In this document: in pieces, positions 15,644-27,567 of the stretch
How the letters are laid out: each line of letters opens with the position of its first letter
Position numbering within the stretch: position 1 is the first letter of the stretch
Source of the DNA: Micromonospora sp. WMMA1947
GTDB lineage: Bacteria > Actinomycetota > Actinomycetes > Mycobacteriales > Micromonosporaceae
NCBI RefSeq assembly: GCF_027497355.1
Contig: NZ_CP114909.1
Span: 3,739,001-3,803,000, forward strand
DNA length: 64,000 nt
Reading direction: 5' to 3'
Notes under the pieces: generated by a model
Told to the model about the DNA's origin: nothing
What the model saw: the letters and a program-made list of their open reading frames with translations, nothing else
Databases searched by the model: none
Made by a program: the position numbers and the translations under genes

Positions 15644-16903
15644 ATGGGCCGCAGCCAGTCGTTGCCCCGAGGCGGTGACCCGCGCTTCGGGCCGGACGCC
15701 GACGACACCGGCTGCACCATCCTGCACGTCGACATGGACGCGTTCTACGCCTCCGTGGAGGTGCGCCGCCGCCCCGAGCTGCGCGGCCGGCCGGTGGTGG
15801 TGGGCGGCGTCGGCCCGCGCGGCGTGGTCAGCTCCGCCAGCTACGAGGCCCGGCGGTACGGCGTCCGCAGCGCGATGCCCACCGCCCGCGCCCGGGCCCT
15901 GTGCCCCGGCGCCGTCTACCTCCCGCCCGACTTCGCCGCCTACACCGAGGCGTCGCGGGCGGTGATGCGGATCTTCCGGGACGTCACCCCGCTGGTCGAG
16001 CCGCTCTCGCTGGACGAGGCGTTCCTCGACGTGGCGGGCGCCCGACGGCTGTTCGGCCGGCCCGCCGACATCGCCGCGCTGATCCGCCGCCGGGTCGCCG
16101 AGGAGCAACAGCTGACCTGTTCGGTGGGCGTGGGGCCGAGCAAGTTCGTGGCCAAGCTCGGCTCCACCCGGGCCAAGCCCGACGGGCTGCTCGTGGTCCC
16201 GGCCGCCCGGGTGCTGGACTTTCTGCACCCGCTGCCGGTGTCCGCCCTGTGGGGCGTGGGGGAGCGCTCCGCGGACGCGTTGCGCCGCCTCGGCCTGCGC
16301 ACCGTGCGCGACCTCGCCGAGGCGCCGGCCGGCCTGCTGCGCCGGGCCGTGGGCGATGCGTCCGCCGCCCACCTGCACGAGCTGGCCTGGGGGCGTGACC
16401 CGCGCGGGGTCACACCCGAGCAGGTGGAGAAGTCGATCGGCGCGGAGGTCACGTTCGACACCGACGTGACCGACCCGGCCGAGATCCGGCGGTCCCTGCT
16501 CGCGCTCGCCGACAAGGCCGGTTCCCGGCTGCGCGCGGCCGGGCAGGTGGGCCGTACGGTGTCGCTCAAGGTCCGCTTCGCCGACTTCCGGACGATCAGC
16601 CGCTCCCGCACGCTCGCCGTGCCCACCGACACCGCCCGGGAGATGTTCGACACGGCCTGGGCGCTCTGGGTCGCGCTCGCCCCCGGCGAGCCGGTTCGGC
16701 TGGTCGGTGTCCGGATGGAAGGTCTCGCCCCCGCCGGGGAGACCCCGCAGCAGCTCACCCTCGGTGCGCCCGAGCGCGGCTGGCGTGAGGCGGAGGCGGC
16801 GGCCGACGCGGCGGCCGCCCGATTCGGGCGGTCCGTCATAGGTCCGGCCAGTCTTCTCGGCCGTCGTGATACACGACAAGTCGAAAAACCGACCCGGCCG
16901 TAG
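15644..16903 (+). CDS. dinB: DNA polymerase IV (Y-family, DinB)
   Basis: The 419-residue polymerase has an intact active site: LHVDMDAFYASVE near residues 27-39 and SLDEAFLDVAG near 122-132 supply the catalytic acids. A YEARRYGVRSAMP helix, the helix-hairpin-helix region (VGERSADALRRLGLRTVRDL) and the little finger follow. GETPQQLTLG near residue 370 resembles a beta-clamp-binding motif. It performs translesion synthesis on undamaged-like or minor-groove-damaged templates. It is 2.4 kb from dnaE2 and has its own damage-type promoter. ATG at 15644 follows the -10 by six bases. Confidence 0.92.
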   Translation: MGRSQSLPRGGDPRFGPDADDTGCTILHVDMDAFYASVEVRRRPELRGRPVVVGGVGPRGVVSSASYEARRYGVRSAMPTARARALCPGAVYLPPDFAAYTEASRAVMRIFRDVTPLVEPLSLDEAFLDVAGARRLFGRPADIAALIRRRVAEEQQLTCSVGVGPSKFVAKLGSTRAKPDGLLVVPAARVLDFLHPLPVSALWGVGERSADALRRLGLRTVRDLAEAPAGLLRRAVGDASAAHLHELAWGRDPRGVTPEQVEKSIGAEVTFDTDVTDPAEIRRSLLALADKAGSRLRAAGQVGRTVSLKVRFADFRTISRSRTLAVPTDTAREMFDTAWALWVALAPGEPVRLVGVRMEGLAPAGETPQQLTLGAPERGWREAEAAADAAAARFGRSVIGPASLLGRRDTRQVEKPTRP

Positions 16904-17018
16904 GTCGTCCCGCTTTCCGACGCGCGGGGGCCCTCGTAGACTTGCGGGTAAGCAGCCGGTTGGCTGCCACGGTCTGTCGGCCCGCCCGGGCCGACCAACG
17001 TGACCGGGGAGGAGTGCC

Positions 17019-17420
17019 GTGCCGCTCTCGGAGCACGAGCAGCGGCTGTTCGAGCAGATCGAGCGGTCGCTTGCCGAGGACCCCAAGTTCGCCTCGGCCG
17101 TGCGCGCCAGCGACCCGCGTTTCCACGCGCGGCGTCGCGTGCTCGTCGCTGCCGGCGTGGTCGTCGCTGGTCTGGCCCTGTTGATCTACGGTGCCGTGAT
17201 CAAGATTCCCGCGGTGGCCGTGGCGGGTTTCGTCGTCATGCTGGCCTCGTTGGGCTACGCGGTGCAGTCGCACCGCCGATCCCAGTCGCCCGACCTGCAC
17301 GTGGTCGGCGGCACAACGAGCCGGCGTCGTCCCCGTGGCCGCAGTGGTGGTGGTCGCCGGGGCTCCTTCCTCGACCGGATGGAGGACCGCTGGCGGCAGC
17401 GCCCGGAGGGCCACCGCTGA
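17019..17420 (+). CDS. DUF3040 membrane protein
   Basis: This 133-residue protein starts with MPLSEHEQRLFEQIERSLAE, the hallmark of DUF3040, then two hydrophobic helices (about residues 45-85) and a basic, Gly/Arg-rich cytoplasmic tail. Family members are small actinobacterial membrane proteins of unknown function, often near cell-wall or division genes. GTG at 17019 has GGGGAGGAG immediately upstream. A TAGACT -10-like element sits near 16937. The gene ends against a hairpin terminator. Confidence 0.85.
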   Translation: MPLSEHEQRLFEQIERSLAEDPKFASAVRASDPRFHARRRVLVAAGVVVAGLALLIYGAVIKIPAVAVAGFVVMLASLGYAVQSHRRSQSPDLHVVGGTTSRRRPRGRSGGGRRGSFLDRMEDRWRQRPEGHR

Positions 17421-17426
17421 CCGCGC

Positions 17427-17448
17427 CCCGCCCCTGACCAGGGGCGGG
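17427..17448 (+). terminator. Hairpin terminator of the DUF3040 gene
   Basis: Nine-base perfect arms (17427-17435 and 17440-17448) with a four-base loop start seven bases after the stop. Only AAA follows, no T-run, as is common in high-GC actinomycetes. Confidence 0.5.
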
Positions 17449-17778
17449 AAACCGGCGGCGCCTCCGTAACAGGCCGGCGAGCGCCGCCGGCGCTACTTGC
17501 TGCCGGGGTGTTGTGGCGGCGAGGGCGAGGGCGAGGGCGCGCGCTCAGCCATGCCCACGATCGATCCCACCGCCCCGCCCCTAGGCGCGCCCCCCGCGGT
17601 CCGTCCCCCTCTACGCGCCTCATTCGCCACGCGGCGCCCCGGGTTGCCCGCACGCAAACATGTGCACCGCCGGGCCGGGTCGCGGTTCGCGCCCGAGCCT
17701 CGGCGCCCCGCGAGCGCCTCCTCGAGGCCCATCAGCCCCCGCCCTCCGCCCCGCCCGCCCGCTCTCCCGCTCTCCCGC

Positions 17779-17849
17779 GCGATCTTGCACTTTCGGCCCG
17801 AGCGGTGCCCCGAATGTCCCGTTCACCCGGGCACAAACCGCAAGATCGC
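17779..17849. repeat. Inverted repeat, GCGATCTTGC family
   Basis: Perfect ten-base outer arms (17779-17788 and 17840-17849) with a partly matching inner TTT/AAA enclose a 51-base interior. It shares the GATCTTG core with the repeats at 9813 and 17920. Confidence 0.6.
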
Positions 17850-17919
17850 CGAGGCAAGGGGGCCTGCTCGGCCGGCCCGCCTCATCAGCCCATGCGCCGC
17901 GTATCGCGGGAGCCGTCGT

Positions 17920-17969
17920 AGATCTTGGTACGAAAGCGCCCTCACGAGGGCCATTTCGCACCAAGATCT
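17920..17969. repeat. Palindromic intergenic repeat, copy 2 (AGATCTTGG family)
   Basis: Twenty of 23 arm positions pair (17920-17942 with 17947-17969) around a four-base loop. The outer arms AGATCTTGG/CCAAGATCT and the GAAAGCGCCC segment match the copy at 9813, which marks a dispersed repeat family. Confidence 0.75.
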
Positions 17970-17987
17970 CGTGCGCTCCGGCCAGAA

Positions 17988-18052
17988 GCGGTGATCAAGG
18001 AGTTTGTGTCCTCAGCGGGGCTGGATGTGGACACAAACTCCTTGATCACCGC
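17988..18052. repeat. Perfect 24-bp inverted repeat (GATCAAGGAGTTTGTGTCC family)
   Basis: Arms 17988-18011 and 18029-18052 are perfectly complementary over 24 bases around a 17-base spacer. AT content in the arms is high for this genome. It ends 54 bases before the stop of the convergent transglutaminase gene, so its RNA would form a long hairpin from either side. Confidence 0.75.
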
Positions 18053-18105
18053 CGGGGGCCGGGCGGGAGGGGACGGGGCGGGGCGGGGAGGGTGGGGAAG
18101 GGGGG

Positions 18106-20568
18106 TCAGCGGGCGGGGCGGCCGGCCAGGAGGCGGCGCGGGCTCCAGCGCGTCATCCGCTGCCGGATCTGACCGCTCGTGGTCACCGCCCTCGCCGACC
18201 GTTCGGCCAGGGCGGTACGCCAGCGTTGCAGCACCGACGGGGGCAGCAGCGCGGCCAGCAGGCGGGTACGGCGGTCCGCGCCGGCCGCCAGCGCGCCCCG
18301 GACCGTGCGCAGCGCCGGCTGCAACTCCGCGTCGGTCAGCGGGTCACGCGCGTAGCGGGCGCGTTCCTCGGCGCGGCCGAGCAGGCGTACCCCGGTCGCG
18401 GCGTCGCCCTTCTCGGCGAGCGCCTCCCGGGCCAGCCGCTCGGCGGTCGCGCGCGGGGTCTCCGTGCGGTCCACCCGGACGTGGAAGTCGACGAGCGTGT
18501 CGAGCAGCTCGTCCCAGGCGGCGTGCGCGTCGGCGCGGGCCGCCTCGGCGTCCACGCCGACCACGACCTCCCGCGTCTCGCCGCGCTGGCCCGGCACCGG
18601 CAGCGCGGTGGCCGCGGGTGTGACGGTCCGGACGCGACGGCGGCGCAGGGCGGAGCGGCGCAGGGCCGGTACGGCGAGCAGCGCCAGCAGCGCCAGCGCA
18701 CCAGCCAGCCACCACGGCCAGACGGGGCTCTCCTCGGCGGGCGCGCCCTGGTCCAGCGTCAGGCCCTGGTCGGTGTCCTTGTCGAGCCGGTCGGCCTCGT
18801 TCGGCCCGGCCGACGGGCCGGCCGCGTCGGGAGCGGTGGTGCTGCCGGCCGAGGGGGTGACCTCCTCGGGGGCGTCGACGTCCGGCGCCCAGGCCGAACG
18901 GACCGAGCCCGTCACGGCCGCCGCCGGGGTGGCGTCGAACGGCACCCAGCCGATCCCGTTGAAGTTGACTTCGGTCCAGGCGTGCAGGTTGCGGTTGGTC
19001 AGCACGTACGTGCCGCTGTCGGCCTTGCTGCCGTTGGTGAACCCGACCGCCACCCGGGCCGGGATCCCGGCGGCCCGGACCAGCCAGGCCATCGCCGCGG
19101 CGTACTGCTGGCAGTAGCCGACCTTGGTGGCGAGGAAGTCGGTGATGTCCTCCCCGCTGCTGCCGTTACGGGTGGACAGCGCGTAGGTGAAGCCGTTCTC
19201 CACGGAGAAGTAGTCGTAGATCGCCCGGACCTTGTCGTAGTCGTTCGACTTGCCCTTGACCAGTTCCGCGACCAGTTCCTCGACGGCCGGGACGGACGGC
19301 CGCTCGGTCTGCTGGCGCATCAGCGGGCTGTCCGAGGGCAGTGACCGGGCCGCGCGCAGCGCCGCCGGACTGTAGGTGGACCGGACGTAGTCGAACGAGT
19401 AGTTCTTGCCGCGGGCGGTGTCCCGCTTGGAGAAGATGACCTGCTGGCTCTCGTCGTACAGCCAGTTGCCGTTGAGGTCGTCGGCCTTGACCGGCTCGGT
19501 GTAGACCGGCAGCAACGGCATGTTCAGGTTCTTCGTCACCTCGACGGTGGCGCGGTAGCGCTGCCGGTCGACGCCGCGCGGGGCGTTGTCGACCGGGTCG
19601 GACAGCGAACGGGAGATCGACTTCCCGGTCGGCACCCGCGCCTGGAAGCCGCTCGGCCGCAGGTCGTCCACCACGCCCAGGCGCAGGTAGAACGGGGCCG
19701 TCTCGTTGGTGCTGACCTTGACCAGATCGACTTCCTCGCTCTGGTTGAGCTGACCGCTGAGCGCCGCGAACAGGTCGACCCGGCCGGAGCTGCCGCCCTG
19801 GCCCGGCCGCCCGTTGCCCTCGCCGGGCCCGGCGCCGACGTTGTTCAGCAGCCCGCCGGTCATCCCGGGCACTGCCAGCGGCAGCGCCACCGCGGCGATC
19901 ACACCGACCACCGCGAGCCGCCGTCCGGCCGCGGCGAGCGGGGACGCCTCCCAGACGTCGACGTCGCGGCCCTCGCCGGTGAACCGGCGGCCGAACCGGC
20001 GTACCCGGTCGACGTTGTCGGTGACCAGCAGCCAGAGGTAACCGGCAGCACCCACCACGAACGGGGTGGCCGGGACGCTGTCCACGTACACCGCGACCGG
20101 CACCGAGTAGATGGCGAGCATCGGCAGGCCGGCCAGCGCGGGCCGGCGCAGCCCGACCGCGAGCACGTCCACCACCACCGCCACCGCGCCGATGCCGAGC
20201 ACCGCGAGGAACAGCAGCGAGTCGACGTCCGGCACCTGTACGCCGTACGAGCGCATGTCCTGCAGCGACGCCTGGAGCAGGTCGCCGAAGTGGCCGAACG
20301 TCGCCGGGGTCGGCACGAACGCGAGCAGTTCGGTGCCGCCGGGGAAGACCCAGGTCAGGCCCAGGGTCAGCCCGGCCAGCATGGCCAGCACCTGCCCCCA
20401 CAGCGGTAGCCGGCCGAGACGGCTCAGCGCGGCCGAGCCGGCCACCACGGCGACCACGACGGCGGCCTGGATCAGCCAGGTCCAGCGCTCGAAGATCGCC
20501 GACAGCGGGGCCGCCGCCAGCAGCGTCGCCGCCGCGGCGACGAAGCCGATGTTGCGGTGCGGGGTCAC
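18106..20568 (-). CDS. Transglutaminase-like membrane protein (TgpA/DUF3488 type)
   Basis: The 820-residue protein has an N-terminal block of about six membrane helices (from residue 8 to about 230), an extracytoplasmic transglutaminase domain and a final membrane helix near 615-640 with a DUF4129-like cytoplasmic tail. The catalytic triad is visible: Cys in KVGYCQQYAAAMAW near 484, His in NLHAWTEVNF near 529 and Asp in WVPFDATP near 544. It forms the third gene of a moxR-DUF58-tgpA operon, an arrangement found across bacteria and linked to envelope processing. The true substrate is not known. Confidence 0.88.
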   Translation of the reverse strand: MTPHRNIGFVAAAATLLAAAPLSAIFERWTWLIQAAVVVAVVAGSAALSRLGRLPLWGQVLAMLAGLTLGLTWVFPGGTELLAFVPTPATFGHFGDLLQASLQDMRSYGVQVPDVDSLLFLAVLGIGAVAVVVDVLAVGLRRPALAGLPMLAIYSVPVAVYVDSVPATPFVVGAAGYLWLLVTDNVDRVRRFGRRFTGEGRDVDVWEASPLAAAGRRLAVVGVIAAVALPLAVPGMTGGLLNNVGAGPGEGNGRPGQGGSSGRVDLFAALSGQLNQSEEVDLVKVSTNETAPFYLRLGVVDDLRPSGFQARVPTGKSISRSLSDPVDNAPRGVDRQRYRATVEVTKNLNMPLLPVYTEPVKADDLNGNWLYDESQQVIFSKRDTARGKNYSFDYVRSTYSPAALRAARSLPSDSPLMRQQTERPSVPAVEELVAELVKGKSNDYDKVRAIYDYFSVENGFTYALSTRNGSSGEDITDFLATKVGYCQQYAAAMAWLVRAAGIPARVAVGFTNGSKADSGTYVLTNRNLHAWTEVNFNGIGWVPFDATPAAAVTGSVRSAWAPDVDAPEEVTPSAGSTTAPDAAGPSAGPNEADRLDKDTDQGLTLDQGAPAEESPVWPWWLAGALALLALLAVPALRRSALRRRRVRTVTPAATALPVPGQRGETREVVVGVDAEAARADAHAAWDELLDTLVDFHVRVDRTETPRATAERLAREALAEKGDAATGVRLLGRAEERARYARDPLTDAELQPALRTVRGALAAGADRRTRLLAALLPPSVLQRWRTALAERSARAVTTSGQIRQRMTRWSPRRLLAGRPAR

Positions 20569-20584
20569 AGGACCATCCCTCCGG

Positions 20585-21883
20585 TCATCGTCGTCCGCCG
20601 GCCACCGTCTCGGCCATGGCCGCCCGCAGCGCGAAGCCCTGCGAGCCCCGTCCGGCCTGCGGCCACAGCATCGGCAGCCGGGTGCCGTGCTCCACCCCGA
20701 TGACCCGCCAGCCGCTCTGCAGCAGCGTGAGCGCGGCGGCGCCGTGTGCCCGCTCCGCCTCGGCCCGGGCGTTCGGCGGCAGGTTGAGCCAGGTGTTGCT
20801 GTCGAGCAGGAACGCCACGCAGGTGGCGCCGTTGCCGCGCAACCCGGCCAGCAGTTCCGCCTCGGCGGTGCCGAGCGTGCCGAGCAGCGCGATGATCAGG
20901 CCGCCGTCGGCCCGTTGCCGGACCTGCTGCACCAGCGTGGTGATCTCACCGCGCCGGTCCAGGTGAACGTCGGCGAGGTGGTCGAGAAGCAGTCCCTCAC
21001 CGCCTGCCTCGGTGGCACCGACATCGGCGCCGTTGCCGGTGACCAGCCGCAGCTTGTAGCCGGCCTCGCGCAGGTGCACGGCGATGCTGGCGGCCGCCGA
21101 CACCGCCCACTCGAAGCTCGCAGTCGGGCCCTCGCCCCGGTGCCCGCCGGCGCGGGTGTCGAGCACCACCGTGGCGCGGCTCTCCCACGGCTGCTCCTCG
21201 CGGCGCACCATCAGCTCGCCGGTGCGGGCGGTGGACTTCCAGTGCACCCGGCGCAGGTCGTCACCCATCCGGTACTCCCGGGTGGCGGCGTCGTCCTCGC
21301 CGTGCACCGCCACCGAGCGGGCCCGGCTGTCGCCGCTGCCGGCGTACTCGCCGGGAAGCCGCACCGACGGCAGCGGGGTGACCTGCGGGATCACCGTGAG
21401 GTGGTCGGTGCTGGGGAACGACCGGGTCAGCTCGCACAGCCCGAACGGGTCGGTCAGCCGGATCACCAGCGGGCCCACCTCGTAGCGGCCGCGCACGTCC
21501 GCGCGGACCGTGTACGCCACGGAGCTGGCCTGGTGCGCGCCGAGCCGCTCCAGCACCACCCGGGGCCGGCTGCCCAGCGCGTACGGCAGGCGGTCCTCCA
21601 GCAGCAGCGTGCCGGTGGGCAGCCGGGACAGGTTCTGCAACCGCAGCACCACCCGGGAACTGGCGCCGACCGGCACCCGGTGCGGCTCCAGTGACCGGTT
21701 GCAGGCCAGCTTGTATCGGCTGCGCCCGACGTACGCGGCGGCCAGCAGCGGCAGCACGGCGAGCAGGACCGCCACCCGGAGCAGGTCCTTCTCGCCGAGG
21801 ATGCCGGCGGAGATCGCGGCGGCCACCGCGGCCGCCAGGAAGGAGCGGCCGCGGGTGGTCAGCCCACGCAGGCCGTCGCGCAC
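20585..21883 (-). CDS. DUF58 domain protein
   Basis: This 432-residue protein has two membrane helices near the N-terminus, a beta-rich middle, then the DUF58 signature GDDLRRVHWKSTARTGELMV followed by VVLDTRAGG, which opens a von Willebrand A-like domain. DUF58 proteins are partners of MoxR ATPases. GTG at 21883 is one base after the moxR stop, so the two are translationally linked. It ends 16 bases before the transglutaminase start. Function inferred from the operon only: membrane scaffold or metal-dependent adaptor. Confidence 0.85.
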   Translation of the reverse strand: MRDGLRGLTTRGRSFLAAAVAAAISAGILGEKDLLRVAVLLAVLPLLAAAYVGRSRYKLACNRSLEPHRVPVGASSRVVLRLQNLSRLPTGTLLLEDRLPYALGSRPRVVLERLGAHQASSVAYTVRADVRGRYEVGPLVIRLTDPFGLCELTRSFPSTDHLTVIPQVTPLPSVRLPGEYAGSGDSRARSVAVHGEDDAATREYRMGDDLRRVHWKSTARTGELMVRREEQPWESRATVVLDTRAGGHRGEGPTASFEWAVSAAASIAVHLREAGYKLRLVTGNGADVGATEAGGEGLLLDHLADVHLDRRGEITTLVQQVRQRADGGLIIALLGTLGTAEAELLAGLRGNGATCVAFLLDSNTWLNLPPNARAEAERAHGAAALTLLQSGWRVIGVEHGTRLPMLWPQAGRGSQGFALRAAMAETVAGGRR

Positions 21884-21884
21884 C

Positions 21885-22940
<1,056 letters not shown>

Positions 22941-23177
22941 GGGCCTCCTCCTCGTCGCCTGGACGGCAGCTCTTTATAGAGCACCTGGACCCGCCGTTGG
23001 GTTCGCGACGCCGAGCCACGTCTGCCGCAGTAATCTCACTGGCCTCTCAGGCTAACCATGTTTGTCGTTACTGCCGACTCCCGCAGGTGGTCGGTCGGTT
23101 ACGCCCGGAATATTCGCCGGACCGGGGGACCGGCCGCCGAGGGTGGAACGGGCGCGCCGCCGCCGAGGGGTGCGAGG
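22941..23177. other. Divergent spacer between moxR and the leuS leader
   Basis: The region before the leuS promoter holds the moxR Shine-Dalgarno and a small GCTCT-TTAT-AGAGC hairpin (22969-22982). A TTAGCCT on the minus strand near 23055 may be the moxR -10. I saw no gene in it. Confidence 0.5.
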
Positions 23178-23183
23178 TACACT
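23178..23183 (+). promoter_or_regulatory. -10 element of the leuS transcript
   Basis: TACACT ends seven bases before an ATG at 23190. Transcription would begin at or next to that ATG, so the leader peptide would be translated from a leaderless mRNA. No clear -35 is seen. Confidence 0.5.
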
Positions 23184-23189
23184 GCCTGC

Positions 23190-23228
23190 ATGGCCGGGTT
23201 CTTCCTGCTTCTTACCGAGCCGTGTTGA
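23190..23228 (+). CDS. leuS leader peptide (12 aa, three consecutive Leu codons)
   Basis: The frame encodes [12 protein letters not shown] and stops with TGA at 23226-23228. Three adjacent leucine codons (CTG CTT CTT, 23205-23213) occur just upstream of a hairpin and an intrinsic terminator, and the next gene is leucyl-tRNA synthetase. This is the classical layout of ribosome-mediated attenuation: shortage of charged Leu-tRNA would stall the ribosome on the Leu codons and relieve termination. The peptide itself has no further expected role. Confidence 0.65.
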   Translation: MAGFFLLLTEPC

Positions 23229-23253
23229 TGCGCTGAACGCGCGACAGCACGGC
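23219..23253 (+). promoter_or_regulatory. leuS: Leader hairpin before the leuS terminator
   Basis: A nine-base stem (23219-23227 with 23245-23253, one G-U pair) begins within the last leader codons and ends two bases before the terminator. A ribosome finishing the leader peptide would mask its left arm; a ribosome stalled on the Leu codons would leave it free. I did not find an unambiguous antiterminator that overlaps the terminator arm. Confidence 0.45.
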
Positions 23254-23254
23254 C

Positions 23255-23280
23255 GCCCCTCCTGCGCGAGGGGCTTTTTT
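23255..23280 (+). terminator. leuS: Intrinsic terminator in the leuS leader
   Basis: GCCCCTC and GAGGGGC pair over seven bases around a six-base loop and are followed directly by six T. It is the only textbook intrinsic terminator I saw in the window. It sits 58 bases before the leuS ATG and downstream of the leader peptide, so it should limit leuS transcription. Confidence 0.8.
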
Positions 23281-23337
23281 GTGCCCGCAGCAGACCGCCC
23301 ACAATTTTTTCGAATCGTTCCGCGCCGAGGAGACGCC

Positions 23338-26178
<2,841 letters not shown>

Positions 26179-26197
26179 CCGGCGGCCGTGTGCCGGA

Positions 26198-26223
26198 GGC
26201 GCGTCCCGTACGCGGGGCGCGCC
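26198..26223. terminator. Bidirectional hairpin between leuS and the lipoprotein gene
   Basis: Eleven-base arms (26198-26208 and 26213-26223) with one G-U pair and a four-base loop lie between convergent genes. It could end transcription from both sides, although no T-run is present. Confidence 0.5.
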
Positions 26224-26252
26224 TCAACCCGCCGGCGGCTCCCCGTGGTCCG

Positions 26253-27449
26253 TCACGGGCACGCCGGCAGCGGCGGCAGCCGGTCCAGGCGAAGCAGCGA
26301 GTAGGCGTGCCGCTCCGGGGGGACCTCGTTGTCGTCCGGGTCCATCAGCAGCGCCGAGCCCGAGACCACCGCGTGGGCGTGGTCCGCGGTCAGCCGGACG
26401 TACGAGCCGCTGCGCAGGTCGGCCACGTACCAGCCCTCGTGGTAGTCGAAGAGCACCAGATCGCCGACGGCGGTGGGTCCGGCGATCCGGTGGAACGGGT
26501 CGTCGATCGGTGGCCTGGCGCCGGGCGGCAGCGACGGCGTGGCCGGCGGGGGAGGGGTGACCCGCAGGACCCGCACGGGTGCCGTCCAGCCCGGCCGCCA
26601 GACGGTCAGGTCGCGCTCGTCCCGGGACACCCAGGCCGTGGTGCGGCCGTCCGTGGTCATGTCCACCGGGGTGCCCGGTCCCAGGGCCGGCGGTGCCGGA
26701 GGGCCCGCCGTCCCGTCCGGGCCGATCGCGTTCAGGCGGCCCGTGGCCCTGTCGAACCAGATCAGGTCGGCGCCGCGGAACCCGACAGCGCTCACCTGTC
26801 CGGTCGCCACAGCGCGGACCGTTCCGGCCGCCAGGTCGTGCAGGGTCAGCTCGGCCCGGTCCTTGTCGAGGATCCGGGTCACGGCGAGCTTCCCGTCCTG
26901 CAACAGGAACGGGACGGCCCTCTGCCCGGCGTTCGCGACCTGCCGTGGCTCGGCCCCGGTCTCCGCGTCCCAGACGAAGAGCTCGGCGCTTCCTTCCCCG
27001 TGCGGCGCCGCACGGGACAGGTCGGTGCGCGCGTAGACCAGCCAGCGCCCGTCGAAGTCGCCCCACAGCAGGAAGGTGAACAGGTCCGGCATGGTGGCCA
27101 CGACCCGTCGGTCGCCGTTCTTCTCCTGCTTGACCAGCAGCATCGGGAGACCGTCGCGCTGCACGGTGGCGAACGCGGAGCGGCCGTCCGGTGCCGGGGC
27201 GAACCCTGACCACCTCTCCCCGGGCTCCTTCGGCAGCCGGCTGTCCCGGACCGCGTCCTGCCAGCTCTGCGGCACGGTGACCAGGCAGAAGTCGGCACGC
27301 GGCGGGGCGGTCACCTGCGTCGACGGCGTTCCCTCGGTGACCGGGGCGGCCGTCGGGTCTCCCGGAGTGCAGGCGGCGAGCAGCGCCGCCGCGAGGACCG
27401 GAGCGAGGACGGCGGCGCTCCGGACGCGGGCTCGGGACGAGGGCCTCAT
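26253..27449 (-). CDS. Secreted lipoprotein with beta-propeller-like repeats
   Basis: The 398-residue precursor has a basic N-terminus, a hydrophobic core and a lipobox LLAAC (about residues 23-27), so it should be lipid-anchored outside the membrane. The mature part shows repeated strand patterns such as WLVYARTDL, ELFVWDAETG and LTLHDLAAGTVRAVA, like a propeller built from WD40- or TolB-type blades. No enzyme motif is seen. ATG at 27449 is preceded by TAGCAT eight bases upstream, a possible leaderless start. Function unknown. Confidence 0.75.
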   Translation of the reverse strand: MRPSSRARVRSAAVLAPVLAAALLAACTPGDPTAAPVTEGTPSTQVTAPPRADFCLVTVPQSWQDAVRDSRLPKEPGERWSGFAPAPDGRSAFATVQRDGLPMLLVKQEKNGDRRVVATMPDLFTFLLWGDFDGRWLVYARTDLSRAAPHGEGSAELFVWDAETGAEPRQVANAGQRAVPFLLQDGKLAVTRILDKDRAELTLHDLAAGTVRAVATGQVSAVGFRGADLIWFDRATGRLNAIGPDGTAGPPAPPALGPGTPVDMTTDGRTTAWVSRDERDLTVWRPGWTAPVRVLRVTPPPPATPSLPPGARPPIDDPFHRIAGPTAVGDLVLFDYHEGWYVADLRSGSYVRLTADHAHAVVSGSALLMDPDDNEVPPERHAYSLLRLDRLPPLPACP

Positions 27450-27567
27450 GCTCGCGAATGCTAGGGAGCGCCGGTGCCGCGCGGTGCCCGGCGGGCGGGA
27501 TCGTCGTGCGGTCGTTACCGGGCCGGTCCGGAGCTCCTCCGCGTGCTCGTGCGCCTTCGCCGCCGGG

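Larger units (their letters stand above)
17421..18105. other. Convergent intergenic region with three palindromic repeats
   Basis: This 685-base gap lies between the DUF3040 gene and the convergent transglutaminase gene. It contains the DUF3040 terminator, a small hairpin near 17479-17493, a GAGGGC hexamer run near 17521, and three separate inverted repeats at 17779-17849, 17920-17969 and 17988-18052. No gene-like reading frame with a ribosome binding site was seen. Confidence 0.7.

Noticed and set aside
17421..18105. Genes or an insertion-sequence remnant in the large convergent gap
   Set aside because: Frames there lack ribosome binding sites and recognisable domains, and no transposase fragment was found; the palindromes explain the structure better.
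23190..23337. T-box riboswitch upstream of leuS
   Set aside because: No T-box bulge or specifier-loop structure was seen, and the transcript would start directly at the leader ATG; a Leu leader peptide fits better.
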